From Streptomyces dangxiongensis (GTDB lineage Bacteria > Actinomycetota > Actinomycetes > Streptomycetales > Streptomycetaceae), in the NCBI RefSeq assembly GCF_003675325.1, contig NZ_CP033073.1:3534001-3598000 (forward strand): a DNA stretch of 64,000 bases. The letters run 5' to 3'. The translations under genes and the position numbers were made by a program. The notes beneath the pieces are model-generated. The model was not told where the DNA came from, did no database searches, and saw nothing but the letters and a program-made list of their open reading frames with translations. Below, piece after piece: positions 1 through 9,500 of the stretch; the stretch's first letter is position 1; each line of letters starts with the position of its first letter.

Positions 1-303
1 CACGCGGGTGCCGCCCAGTTCCGCGATGATCAGGTCGGCTATCTCCTGCTCGCGGTCCTCGATCAGCCTCAGCGCCCGCTCGAACACCGAGCGCCGGGTG
101 TAGGGGTTGGTCGCGGCCCACTCCTGCTGGGCGCGGGCGGCGGCCCGGTAGGCCTCGTCCACCTCGTCCACCGTGGCCACGGTGATCGAGGCCAGCTTCT
201 CGTCGTCGTAGGGGTTGAAGTCGATGACGTCCCAGGAGCCGGTACCCGGGCGCCACTCGCCGCCGATGTACTGCTGGGCCAGGTCGGTGAAGCAGGACGA
301 CAT
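1..303 (-). CDS. Aldehyde dehydrogenase family protein, N-terminal part (runs off window start)
   Basis: Only the first 101 residues are in the window. The ATG at 303 opens a protein beginning MSSCFTDLAQQYIGGEWRPG, followed by DVIDFNPYDDEKLASI and a helix with the pattern AYRAAARAQQEWAATNP, then RRSVFERALRLIEDREQEIA. This is the standard N-terminal layout of NAD(P)-dependent aldehyde dehydrogenases (the xYIGGEW, NP.. and R...L......R signatures). The catalytic Cys/Glu region lies outside the window, so substrate cannot be judged; the family oxidises aldehydes to acids in the cytosol. It is transcribed away from the neighbouring DUF5753 regulator, whose stop lies 88 bp upstream. Confidence 0.85.
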   Translation of the reverse strand, partial: MSSCFTDLAQQYIGGEWRPGTGSWDVIDFNPYDDEKLASITVATVDEVDEAYRAAARAQQEWAATNPYTRRSVFERALRLIEDREQEIADLIIAELGGTRV

Positions 304-391
304 GTGATCCCTCAATCGCTAGCGGGCACCAGATCTACGCCACGTCTGATCGGACGTCATCGTACTGGCGACACAAGGGAGTTGGGGCGCG

Positions 392-1252
392 TCAGGAGAG
401 CTGCAGGAGGCCGCGGAGCAGGTCCCGGCTCTCGTCCGGGCCGGGGCTGTCCTGCTGCAGTTCCTTCAGGGCCTGCTCGTACTGGGCGACGTCCTCACGC
501 TTGTCCAGATAGAGAGCGCTGGTCAACTGCTCCAGGTACACCACGTCGGACAGGTCCGCGTCGGGGAAGCTGAGGATGGTGAAGGCCCCGCTCTCGCCCG
601 AGTGGCCGCCGAAGCCGAACGGCATGACCTGGAGCCGCACGTTGGGGCGGGCGGAGATGTCGATCAGGTGCTGGAGCTGGCCGCGCATCACCTCGCGGTC
701 GCCGTAGGGGCGGCGCAGGGCGGCCTCGTCCAGGACGATGTGGAACTCGGGGGCGGCGTCGGAGAGCAGGTACTTCTGCCGCTCCAGGCGCAGGGCGACC
801 CGCCGCTCCACATCGGCGGCGCTCGCGCCCTTCATGCCGCGCCGGACCACGGCGCGGGCGTACTCCTCGGTCTGGAGCAGGCCGTGCACGAACTGCACCT
901 CGTAGACGCGGATCAGCGAGGCGGCGCCCTCCAGGCCCACGTAGGTGGGGAACCAGGTCGGCAGGACGTCGGTGTAACTGTGCCACCAGCCCGCCACGTT
1001 GGCCTCCCGGGCGAGGGAGAGCAGCGACTCGCGCTCCGACTCGTCCGTGATGCCGTAGAGCGTCAGCAGGTCCTCCACGTCCCTGGTCTTGAAGCTCACC
1101 CGGCCCAGCTCCATCCGGCTGATCTTCGACTCGGAGGCACGGATCGAGTAACCCGCCGCCTCACGCGTGATTCCCCGTGCTTCACGCAGTCGCCTGAGTT
1201 GCGAGCCGAGCAGCATCCGCCGCACCACCGATCCGGGCTCTCCCGCGCTCAC
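392..1252 (-). CDS. Helix-turn-helix regulator with DUF5753 domain
   Basis: The 286-aa protein has an N-terminal XRE helix-turn-helix (LGSQLRRLREARGITREAAG followed by ASESKISRMELGRVSFKTRDVE) and then the long C-terminal region typical of DUF5753, with the signatures GLLQTEEYARAV, LDEAALRRP and NVRLQVMPFG. The GTG at 1252 is preferred because GGGGAGG lies 9 nt upstream; the frame stays open further upstream but without a better ribosome site. Such regulators in streptomycetes are usually paired with DUF397 proteins and HATPase-type anti-sigma-like kinases, and both occur in the next kilobase. A repeated palindromic element at 1467-1500 and 2526-2560 is a plausible operator for it (inference). 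Confidence 0.88.
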   Translation of the reverse strand: MSAGEPGSVVRRMLLGSQLRRLREARGITREAAGYSIRASESKISRMELGRVSFKTRDVEDLLTLYGITDESERESLLSLAREANVAGWWHSYTDVLPTWFPTYVGLEGAASLIRVYEVQFVHGLLQTEEYARAVVRRGMKGASAADVERRVALRLERQKYLLSDAAPEFHIVLDEAALRRPYGDREVMRGQLQHLIDISARPNVRLQVMPFGFGGHSGESGAFTILSFPDADLSDVVYLEQLTSALYLDKREDVAQYEQALKELQQDSPGPDESRDLLRGLLQLS

Positions 1253-1466
1253 GTTCGCCAGCCTCCCCAACCGTCTCCAGGGGCCGAAGTCTGCCACTAA
1301 AACACTTCGAGCAGTACTCGTCCGGTTACGGAAACGGAAAGACCTCGGCCGTCGTGGCGGGGTCCGGAGCAGGAGAGGTCGGGACCTCTGGCGGAAACCG
1401 TGGGGAACCGTCGAGTAGATGGCAGAAAAAATGGCCAAGAAGTGGTACGGGCAGCCTCATTTCGGT

Positions 1467-1500
1467 CACGTGCACGTGCATCTGCCCTTGCATCTGCTCT
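1467..1500. promoter_or_regulatory. Candidate operator copy 1
   Basis: CACGTGCACGTGCATCTGC at 1467-1485 is followed by a second CATCTGC at 1491. A 17-bp core, CGTGCACGTGCATCTGC (1469-1485), recurs exactly but inverted at 2543-2559. The site lies between the divergent DUF5753 regulator and HATPase genes, about 90 bp upstream of the latter's start, where a regulator would act. What binds is inferred. Confidence 0.6.
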
Positions 1501-1571
1501 ACGCATCCGAAACCATGGGTGCCGCGCCACCGCTGCATCGCAACGACCGCGAACAACCGGGAGTGCCTCGC

Positions 1572-2069
1572 ATGGGGACGAATGGATCGACCATGCTCAA
1601 GCCGTTACGGCAGGGCCTTCCGCCGTTGGACCCCGCAGCCGTGTCCGATGCCGCCTGCTGCTCCCTGCCCGCCCGGTACGAGGCGGTGCGCGAGGCCCGG
1701 CGCTTCACCCGCGACACCCTCGACCAGTGGGACGTCGGCGACCGCTTCGACGACATCTGCCTCGTCGTCTCCGAACTCGTCACCAACGCCCTGCGCCACG
1801 CACTGCCGGCCGACCAGCGCCGCGGTGACGGGTGCGGTCCGTCCGTGCGGCTGCACCTGCTGCGCTGGACGGAGCGACTGGTGTGCGCGGTGCGCGACCC
1901 CAGCCACGAGACGCCGGCCCCGCGCGACTCGGAGGACTTCTCCGCCGAGTCGGGCCGCGGGCTGTTCCTGGTCGACTCCTTCGCCGACAGTTGGGGCTGG
2001 CACCCGCTCGCGGGCACCCTCGACGGCAAAGTGGTCTGGGCGATGTTCCGGCTCAAGGCGGCCGGCTGA
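1572..2069 (+). CDS. ATP-binding protein, anti-sigma-like HATPase_c_2 domain
   Basis: The 165-aa cytosolic protein carries a histidine-kinase-type ATPase fold: N box DICLVVSELVTNALRHA, then VRLHLLRWTERLVCAVRDPS (G1-like position) and SGRGLFLVDSFADSWGW (G2 box). It matches the RsbW/SpoIIAB-like ATP-binding proteins abundant in Streptomyces, which usually act as anti-sigma factors or partners of XRE/DUF397 pairs. The ATG at 1572 is chosen because GGGAG sits 8 nt upstream. The frame is open back to 1419, but that extension crosses the candidate operator at 1467-1500 and reads as low-complexity promoter DNA. It converges on the DUF397 gene. Confidence 0.85.
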   Translation: MGTNGSTMLKPLRQGLPPLDPAAVSDAACCSLPARYEAVREARRFTRDTLDQWDVGDRFDDICLVVSELVTNALRHALPADQRRGDGCGPSVRLHLLRWTERLVCAVRDPSHETPAPRDSEDFSAESGRGLFLVDSFADSWGWHPLAGTLDGKVVWAMFRLKAAG

Positions 2070-2179
2070 TCCGGTACGGCGCCGACGGACGCCCGCTGTC
2101 TACGCGCGTCAGCGCGCCGCGTGCACGCGCCTGCGCCTCCGACATCGTTGCCAACGGGCCGTCCCGCCGGCAGCCGGCG

Positions 2180-2449
2180 TCAACTGCCCACCAGATGGTC
2201 GAACTCGCCGTCCTTGACGCCGAGGAGCATCGCCTCGATCTCCGCCCGTGTGTAGACGAGCGCCGGTCCGTCCGGGAAGCGCGAGTTGCGGACGGCGACC
2301 TCGCCGCCCGGCAGTCTCGCGAACTCCACGCAGGAACCCTGCGAATTGCTGTGCCTGCTCTTCTGCCAGGCCACTCCGTCTAGCTGCGTGGCAGCCATGC
2401 CGTTGTACACGTCGTACCCCCCGTACACGTTGTCAACGTCGCGGTCCAC
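2180..2449 (-). CDS. DUF397 domain protein
   Basis: This 89-aa protein has the full DUF397 signature: WQKSRHSNSQGSCVEFARLP, then VAVRNSRFPDGPALVYTRAEIEAML and a short hydrophilic tail. DUF397 proteins are small streptomycete proteins of unclear biochemistry that pair genetically with XRE/DUF5753 regulators in development and antibiotic control (the BldB/AbaA-type families). The GTG start at 2449 has GGGGAG 8 nt upstream. It converges with the HATPase gene. Its own upstream region holds the inverted second copy of the 17-bp element found in front of the HATPase gene. Confidence 0.9.
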   Translation of the reverse strand: MDRDVDNVYGGYDVYNGMAATQLDGVAWQKSRHSNSQGSCVEFARLPGGEVAVRNSRFPDGPALVYTRAEIEAMLLGVKDGEFDHLVGS

Positions 2450-2525
2450 AGGTCGCTCCCCGGTGGTGCACTGGCTGATGTGGCCATAGATGCTGTGGTC
2501 AACTGACCCGGATCATAACTCTGTT

Positions 2526-2560
2526 CACGTGCACACGCATGAGCAGATGCACGTGCACGG
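2526..2560. promoter_or_regulatory. Candidate operator copy 2
   Basis: Positions 2543-2559 carry the exact reverse complement of the 17-bp core at 1469-1485. It is flanked by a second CACGTGCAC half at 2526-2534. It lies about 80-110 bp upstream of the DUF397 start, mirroring the position of copy 1 relative to the HATPase gene, which suggests joint control by one regulator. Confidence 0.6.
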
Positions 2561-2887
2561 GGAGTGGTGCCGCGATTACGGTCTTGACGCCTGCTTTACC
2601 GAAGCCGGTCCGCCACCTGCCCCGGACCAGGCAGGCCGCGTGTCCGGGCCCGGCCCGCCCATGATCGCGCGCGCCGTCCTCCGGGCCGTACCGGCCGCAT
2701 CGAACCCCCGTGCACTAGGAAGAGACGCGTAGCGAGCCCTTACTGTTCCAGGGTTCAGGTGACGGTCCGACGGGCGGGGTGCCGGCCCAGATCCCCGGGG
2801 GTTGCGGAGGGGCGCGCGAACCGGGTCCGCGCACAGGGGCCATGATGCAGAGGCACCGTCACCACCACGTGGACAAGGGACCTGCTC

Positions 2888-3403
2888 ATGCGCGTCATTC
2901 CGCTCACCGTCACCGCCCTCACCGCCACCCTCCTGCTGACCGCCTGCGACGGCGGCGGGAGCGACAGCCGGGGCAGCGCCGGCTCGGCCTGCACGATCGG
3001 CGGGGTCTCCGTGCAGATCGGGTCGGCGAGCGTGGCCCCGGCGGCGGGAGACAGCGGCGAGGTCCCCGTCAGCATCACCAACCACAGCGCCCCCTGCACG
3101 CTGGACCACTTCCCGGGTGCCGTGCTGAAGACCGCCACCGCGCAGGCCACCGTGCCCGCGCTCAAGGGCGCGAAGGCGCAGAAGCTGAAGCTCGCCAAGG
3201 GCGACTCCGCGTCCTTCACGATCGGTTACGTGCGCGGCAAGGACGGCGACAAGAACACCCTGGCGGCCAGGACGGTACGGATCAGCCTGCCCGGATCCGG
3301 CACCACCCGGTCCTTCCCGTGGTCGTACGGCCCTGTGGCCGGCCGGGGCGACGGCGGCGGCCCGGACGCCTCCGTCAGCGCCTTCCAGCAGGTCGGCGAC
3401 TGA
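2888..3403 (+). CDS. Secreted lipoprotein, DUF4232-like
   Basis: The 171-aa product starts with a lipoprotein signal peptide (MRVIPLTVTALTATLLLTAC, lipobox LTAC with Cys20) followed by a Gly/Ser linker. The mature part is a beta-rich domain with SVQIGSASVAPAAGDSGEVP, VSITNHSAPCTLDHFPGAVL and a second conserved region around ASFTIGYVRG. The NxS-x-PCxLxGxP-type segment is characteristic of DUF4232 proteins, which are extracytoplasmic and uncharacterised. Stop is 4 bp from the convergent DUF2786 gene. Confidence 0.8.
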   Translation: MRVIPLTVTALTATLLLTACDGGGSDSRGSAGSACTIGGVSVQIGSASVAPAAGDSGEVPVSITNHSAPCTLDHFPGAVLKTATAQATVPALKGAKAQKLKLAKGDSASFTIGYVRGKDGDKNTLAARTVRISLPGSGTTRSFPWSYGPVAGRGDGGGPDASVSAFQQVGD

Positions 3404-3406
3404 GGG

Positions 3407-4516
3407 TCAGCCGAGCCGGCGGCGGGCTCGGACCTGTGCCCGGTCCGCCGCGCGGGCGCCCTCGGTCCAGCCCGCCGCGTCGCTCACCCCGCGCAGCCGG
3501 GTGGTCGTGGTCTCCGGGAACATGCGCTCCAGCCGGCCGGTGACGGCTGTCGCGCGCGTGGCCAGCACCGGCAGCAGGTCCCGGGTCACCTGGGACTCGG
3601 CCGCGGCCGCGAGCCGGTCGCCCACGCGGTGCGCGTAGGCCGCGAGGAACGACTGCCGGAACGTCTTGGTCCGCTTGCGGCCGCCGGCCCGCTGCACCGC
3701 CTCGGCCTCGGTCATGGCATGCGTGGCCTGCACCAGCAGCGAGGTGTAGAGCAGCTCGACCGCCTCCAGGTCCGCCTCGAAGCCGACGACCGTGGAGAAG
3801 CCGAGCGGTTCGTTCCACACCGCGCGGCAGTGGTTCGCGGTGGCCACCGCGTCCAGCAGGACCGCCTTGGCCTGCTCGTACGGCGGGTCGACGCCGATGC
3901 GGCAGGCACCGGGTGCGTCCGGGGCGGGCGCCTCGGCGGCCAGCAGCGCCTCGTCGACGCTGTGCCGGGCCATCAGCTCCTGCGCCTTGGCGCTGAGCGC
4001 CTCCGCCTCCTGCGGATAGCCGGTCGCCTCGGCCTTGGCGAGCAGCGCGCGGATGCGGCTCAGCATGCGGGAGGCGCCCGGACCGGGGGCCCGGCGGGAC
4101 TCGTCCTCCAAGGGCTCCAGCGAGGGCAGACGCAGCAGCAGGCGGTACAGCTCCAGGACGGCGGTGGCCTGCGAGAACCGGTCGGCGCCCGGCGCGGGAC
4201 CCTCGGGCAGAGCCGCGAGCTGGGCGGCCCAGCGGCGCCCGCGCGGCCGGTCCCGCCCGGCCTGGTCCCGTATCAGCGTCGCGGCCAGGCGCACATGTAC
4301 GTCGTCCAGCTCGCGCCGCACCAGCCGTACGATGTCGGCGGGCTGCCAGCCGCGCTGCCAGGCCGCCGCCGTGAACTCCTCGCCCCGGCGCGCGAGTTCG
4401 GCGTCCGCGGCGGGGTCGGCGGCGAGCAGGGAGGCGGCCGTGTCGAGCCCGGTGTCGGTGTCGTCGTAGAGGGCGGCGCGGAAGGCCCGTTCGACGGTGC
4501 TGGCGGTGCTGGTCAC
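3407..4516 (-). CDS. DUF2786 domain protein
   Basis: This soluble protein of about 369 aa contains the DUF2786 motif near residues 150-195 (SRMLSRIRALLAKAEATGYP then EALSAKAQELMARHSVDEAL). The C-terminal half holds ANHCRAVWNE and a Lys/Arg-rich RKRTKTFRQSFLAAYAHRVG segment. DUF2786 proteins are common in actinomycetes and some phages; no reaction is established. The GTG at 4516 (protein start VTSTASTVERAFRAALYDD) is my choice, although its ribosome site is weak and the frame is open upstream to 4705; the upstream part has no conserved look. Confidence 0.75.
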   Translation of the reverse strand: MTSTASTVERAFRAALYDDTDTGLDTAASLLAADPAADAELARRGEEFTAAAWQRGWQPADIVRLVRRELDDVHVRLAATLIRDQAGRDRPRGRRWAAQLAALPEGPAPGADRFSQATAVLELYRLLLRLPSLEPLEDESRRAPGPGASRMLSRIRALLAKAEATGYPQEAEALSAKAQELMARHSVDEALLAAEAPAPDAPGACRIGVDPPYEQAKAVLLDAVATANHCRAVWNEPLGFSTVVGFEADLEAVELLYTSLLVQATHAMTEAEAVQRAGGRKRTKTFRQSFLAAYAHRVGDRLAAAAESQVTRDLLPVLATRATAVTGRLERMFPETTTTRLRGVSDAAGWTEGARAADRAQVRARRRLG

Positions 4517-4806
4517 ACTGTCGATCGTGCCATGCGGCACCGACGGCCGGGGCCGGCCGTCCACACCCTGTGGACAACCGCCCGCGCGAACCGGCCCGGG
4601 AGGTCGGGGCCGAGGTGGCGGCCAGAGCGACCGGGCCCGCGTCCCACTCCGCTGGATCCCGCCACGCGCGCGGTGCGGTGTCGCGTGGCGTCCCGCTCGG
4701 CTCACTTCGACGCGACGGCCGGCCCGAGAGCGGGGGCCCGGCGGGGCTGTGGGGGTTGAACCGCAGGTCAGGGGCGTTGTCAGACCCTCCTGCGAGACTC
4801 GAAGTC

Positions 4807-6507
4807 ATGACCGACCGGTGGGCGCTCGCACCGGCCGAGGACGGTGGCGTGGACGTCGCCCCCCTCGGCCCGGACGGGCTGCCCGCCGGGCCGGTGCGGC
4901 GGGAGAGCGATCTCGCCGGGGCGGTGCGGAGCCGCCCGGAGGTGACGCGCTGGGTGTGGCGGTCGACCGCCGAGGTCTACCCGCGTCTGCTCGCCACGGG
5001 GGTGCGAGTGGAGCGGTGCTACGACATCGAGGACGCCGAGACACTCCTGTTGGGCCACGAGGGCCGGTCGGGCGAGCCACGCTCGGCCGCCGCCGCCCTG
5101 GCCCGCCTCCGCGGCGGCCCCGTACCGCCCGACCCGCCGCAGCGCGCGGCCGCGCCGGGCGCCCAGTCCCCCCTGTTCGAGGCCGCCGGCACCCGCCTGC
5201 CCCTGCCGGAGCTGCTCGCCGTCCACGCCGAGCAGCTCCGGCGGCACGGCCGGACGGCCCACCCCGACCGGATGCTCCTGCTGACCGCCGCCGAGTCGGC
5301 CGGGATGCTGGTGGCCGCCGAGATGAACCACGCGGGCCTGCCCTGGAGCGCCGACGTCCACCGGGAGCTGCTGCACTCCCTGCTCGGCGAGCGGTACGCG
5401 GGCGGCGGCGAACCGCGCCGCCTCGCCGAACTGGCCGACCAGGTGTCCGCGGCCTTCGGCCGCCGGGTGCGGCCGGACCTGCCCAACGACGTGGTCAAGG
5501 CCTTCGCGCAGGCCGGGATCAAAGTGAGGTCCACCCGCCGCTGGGAGATCCGGTCCATCGACCACCCGGCCGTCGAACCACTGCTGGAGTACAAGAAGCT
5601 GTATCGCATCTGGGTGGCCCACGGCTGGTCCTGGCTCCAGGACTGGGTGCGCGACGGCCGCTTCCGTCCCGGGTTCCTCGCCGGCGGCACGGTCACCGGA
5701 CGCTGGGTGACCAACGGCGGGGGCGCCCTCCAGATCCCCAAGGTGATCCGCCGGGCCGTGGTCGCCGAGCCCGGCTGGCGGCTGGTGGTGGCCGACGCCG
5801 ACCAGATGGAGCCGCGCGTGCTCGCCGCGATCTCCCGCGACCCCGGCCTGATGGAGGTGGCCGGCCGCGCGAGCGACCTCTATCAGGCCGTCTCCGAACG
5901 CGCCTTCTCCGGCGACCGGAACCAGGCCAAGCTCGCCGTCCTCGGCGCGATCTACGGCCAGACCTCCGGCGACGGACTGAAGAACCTGGCCGCGTTGCGC
6001 CGCCGCTTCCCGAAGGCCGTCGCCTACGTCGACGGGGCCGCCCGCGCGGGCGAGGAGGGCCGGCTGGTGCGCACCTGGCTGGGCCGCACCTGCCCGCCGG
6101 CCGCCGGGTCGGGCGAGGACGCGGCGGAGGAGGCGGGCATCCCGGCCGGCGAGGACGACACCGAGGCGCAGCCGGACGACCGTACCGGCTGGGCTCCCGG
6201 TCACGCCTCCGGCAGCGCACGCGCGCGGGGCCGCTTCGCACGCAACTTCGTCGTCCAGGGCAGCGCCGCCGACTGGGCGTTGCTGCTGCTCGCCGCGCTG
6301 CGCCGCGCCTGCGCGCCGCTCCGGGCCGAGCTGGTCTTCTTCCAGCACGACGAGGTGATCGTGCACTGCCCCGCCGAGGAGGCCGACACCGTCGTCCAGG
6401 CCGTCCGCGCCGCCGCCGACCTCGCCGGCCGGCTGACGTTCGGCGAGACGCCGGTGCGGTTCCCGTTCACGACGGCGGTGGTGGAGTGCTACGCCGACGC
6501 CGAATAG
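4807..6507 (+). CDS. Bifunctional 3'-5' exonuclease/DNA polymerase, PolA-like family
   Basis: This 566-aa family A polymerase homologue is shorter than PolA and lacks a 5'-nuclease domain. Polymerase motif A is VVADADQMEPRVLAAIS, with Asp and the acidic/basic pair conserved. Motif B is RNQAKLAVLGAIYGQTSG (Lys and the YG pair). Motif C is FFQHDEVIVHC (HDE). The N-terminal 200 residues (RWALAPAEDGG to RVERCYDIED) correspond to the exonuclease-like domain but look degenerate. The family is widespread in Streptomyces and annotated as an auxiliary polymerase; its cellular role is unclear. ATG 4807 is the first in-frame start after the divergent promoter region. Confidence 0.88.
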   Translation: MTDRWALAPAEDGGVDVAPLGPDGLPAGPVRRESDLAGAVRSRPEVTRWVWRSTAEVYPRLLATGVRVERCYDIEDAETLLLGHEGRSGEPRSAAAALARLRGGPVPPDPPQRAAAPGAQSPLFEAAGTRLPLPELLAVHAEQLRRHGRTAHPDRMLLLTAAESAGMLVAAEMNHAGLPWSADVHRELLHSLLGERYAGGGEPRRLAELADQVSAAFGRRVRPDLPNDVVKAFAQAGIKVRSTRRWEIRSIDHPAVEPLLEYKKLYRIWVAHGWSWLQDWVRDGRFRPGFLAGGTVTGRWVTNGGGALQIPKVIRRAVVAEPGWRLVVADADQMEPRVLAAISRDPGLMEVAGRASDLYQAVSERAFSGDRNQAKLAVLGAIYGQTSGDGLKNLAALRRRFPKAVAYVDGAARAGEEGRLVRTWLGRTCPPAAGSGEDAAEEAGIPAGEDDTEAQPDDRTGWAPGHASGSARARGRFARNFVVQGSAADWALLLLAALRRACAPLRAELVFFQHDEVIVHCPAEEADTVVQAVRAAADLAGRLTFGETPVRFPFTTAVVECYADAE

Positions 6508-6532
6508 ACGGGACCGCGCGGCGGGCAGGGTG

Positions 6533-9500
6533 TCACTGCGGGACGGGCGGGCCGTCGTCCAGCAGGTCCGTCAGCTCGGCCAGGACCGCATGCTCGTCCG
6601 TGCCGTCCAGCGCGTCGAGTGCCGCGCGCCAGGCGTCGTACGCCTCCGGCCGCCGCCCTTCCCCGCACAGCAGCAGTCCGTGCTGGTGCAGGGCCAGGCC
6701 GCCCATGTAGCGGTCGGCGCGGGCGTCGGCGCGGCGCAGCAGCTCGGCGCACTCACCGGCCGCCCGCCCGGTCTCGCCAAGCTGCCGCAGCGCCCGGACC
6801 AGGCCGAGCCGGGTCTGGGACTCCCCGTGCCAGTCGCCGTGGCCGCCCAGGAGGCGCAGACTCTCCTCGAAGTGCCGGGCGGCGGCGGACGGTTCGCCGA
6901 GAGTGAGATGGGCGTAGCCGATGTTGCAGTGCGCCGAGTGCTGCACGATGACCGCGCCGATCGCGTCCCCGATGGCCAGCGAGCGACGGTGCTGCTCGAT
7001 CGCGGCGCGCGGGTCGGTGTGCTCGTAGAGGTTGCCCAGGTGGCTGTGGGTGACGGCCTCCCCGTAGGAGTCGTTCAGCAGCCGGGAGTACGCGAGGCTC
7101 TGCCGCAGCGCCTCCCCCGACTCCTCGAACCGGCCGAGCCCCTCCAGCAGCAGCCCGCGGTTGTTGAGGCAGCGCCGGATGCGGGAGGCCGTGCCGAGCC
7201 GCCGCCAGATCTCCAGGGCCTGGTCGGTGAGGGTGAGGGCGTCGTTCTGCCGGCCGGTCAGGAAGTGCAGGCCCGCGAGGTCGCCGAGCGCGTACGCCTC
7301 GGCCGCCGGGTCCGCGAGCCGCCGCGCGGCGGCGAGGGCCGCTCGTCCCAGCACCTCCATCTCGGCGACCCGGCCGCTGCGCTGCACGTAGGGGAAGAGC
7401 AGCCGTGCGAGCACCGAGAGCGCGGCGATCGTGCCCGTGTCCTCGGTGCCGGCGTTCCGCTCCACCAGCGCGACGATGTTCTCCAGCTCCGTCTCGCCCC
7501 AGGCGAAGGCCTGCTCGGCCGACTCGAAGGACGCCAGCGCCGCCACGTCCGCCGCGTGCTCCACCGGCTGCGCACTGGTCGGCCGCCGCCGGTCGTCCTG
7601 GTCGAGCCCCGGTTCCACGACGGCCGTGAGCACCCGCTCCGCCGCGGCGGCGTACCACCGCAGTGCGGTGCGATCGGGGCCGGCGGTGTCCTGGGAGGCG
7701 GTCACGGCGGGTGCGGGGCGCGTACTCGCGCGCGGCCCGGTGGCGGGGACAGCGTCGGTACCCGTGGGCGACGTGGCGTCCGCGGCGGGAGCGGGGCCTT
7801 CGGGCGCGTCGGCGCCTGCGGCCTGTGCGGAGTTCTCGGCCGCGTCCGGAATCTCGGCAGGAGGCGCGGCCGGGGGCGGGGTGTGGCTTGAGGGTGAGGT
7901 GTGGCTCGAGGGCGGAGTACGGCCCGAGGGCGGGGCCGCGTCGGCGAGTTCGCGGGCGAAGTCGCGGACCAGGTCGTGGGGGGTGTAGCGGCCGTACGCC
8001 GTCTCCTCCAGGAGGGCGACGTCGACCAGGCGGTCCAGGGCGGCCTCGGCGCGGCGCTCGTCGGTGCCGGTGAGACGGGCGACGAGCGGGGCGCCGTAGG
8101 TGGGCAGGTCGAGGGCACCGATGTGGCGCAGGGCGAGGGCCGCGTCCCGGTCGGCCTCGCGCTCGGCGGCGGCGAGCGCGTCGTGGGCGACGGCCAGGGA
8201 GCGCCGGACGCTCAGGTCGTCGTACTCCAGATGGCGCAACCTCCCACCTGTGTCGGCCAGTTGGCTCGCCAGGACGTCGGGGGTGAGGGCACGCCGGGCG
8301 GCGAGCCGGGCCGCGACCACGCGCAGCGCCAGCGGTAGGCGGCCGGTCAGCTCGACCAGGGCGTGCCCGGCGTCCAGTCCCGCCCGTCCGCTCACCGCGC
8401 GCAGCAGGGCCGCACTGTCCTCGCCGGTCAGCGGGGTGAGCGGGAAGCGCCGGGCGCCGTCGAGCGCGGTCAGCGGCGAGCGGCTGGTGACGATCACCGC
8501 ACAGCCGGGTCCGGCCGGGAGGAGGGGGCGTACCTGGGCCGCGTTGGCCGCGTCGTCCAGTACCAGCAGGAGGTGCGCCGGTGCGAGCAGCGAGCGGAGC
8601 AGGGCAGCCGCGGCGTCCGGGTGTTCGGGGATGTTCCGCGGCTCGGCGCCGAGGTCCCGCAGCAGCGCGGCGAGCGCCTGCGCGGCGGTCAGCGGGGTCA
8701 CCCCGGGGGTGGCGCCGTGCAGGTTGACGTAGAGCTGACCGTCGGCGAAACGTTCCCTCAACTCATGGGCGACATGGAGCGCCAGCGCGCTCTTGCCGAC
8801 GCCCGCCATACCGCTGATCACGGCCACGGCGGGTGCCGGGGCGGGCGGTTCGGTCAGCGCGTGGCGCAACGCGCGGCACACCTCGGCACGCCCGGTGAAG
8901 TGCGCCGGAGGCGCCGGGAGCTGGGCCGGACGCGGGGTCTGCCGTGGATCCGGCCCGTCACCGTCGCACGCTCCGGCCGGGGCCGAGGGGGCCGCGTCGT
9001 CATGGCCGGCAGCGCTCACCCGGCCGTCGCCACAAGGCTGCCGCCCGTCGCCGCCGGCCGGCCCGGGACCGCCGTGCTCACCGCCCTCCCGCCGCTGCCC
9101 CTCGTCACTCCCCCGCAGCACCTCGACATGCGCCTCGCGGACCGCCTGACCGGGTTCGACACCGAGTTCCTCCACCAGGCGGGTGCGCAGGTCACGGTGG
9201 ACGGCGAGGGCCTCGGCCCGCCGGCCGGTGCGGTGCAGGGCGAGCATCAGTTGACGGTGGTACGCCTCGCGCAGCGGATGCTCGGCGACCAGAGCCGCCA
9301 GCTCCGGCACGAGGGCCGCCAACCGCGCTCCGCCGACGGTGAGTTCGGCGTCGTACCGCCACTCCAGCAGGAACAGCCGGGCTTCTTCGAGGCGCTGCAC
9401 GAGGGCGTAGCCGCCGAGGTCGGCGGGGAGCCCGCTGAGCGGGGTGCCGCGCCACAGCGCGAGCCCGGTGGTGCAGGCACGGACGACGCCCGGCCAGTCA

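Noticed and set aside
1419..1571. Starting the HATPase at ATG 1419
   Set aside because: That would place the repeated operator-like element inside the coding region and has no ribosome site; ATG 1572 has GGGAG at proper spacing.
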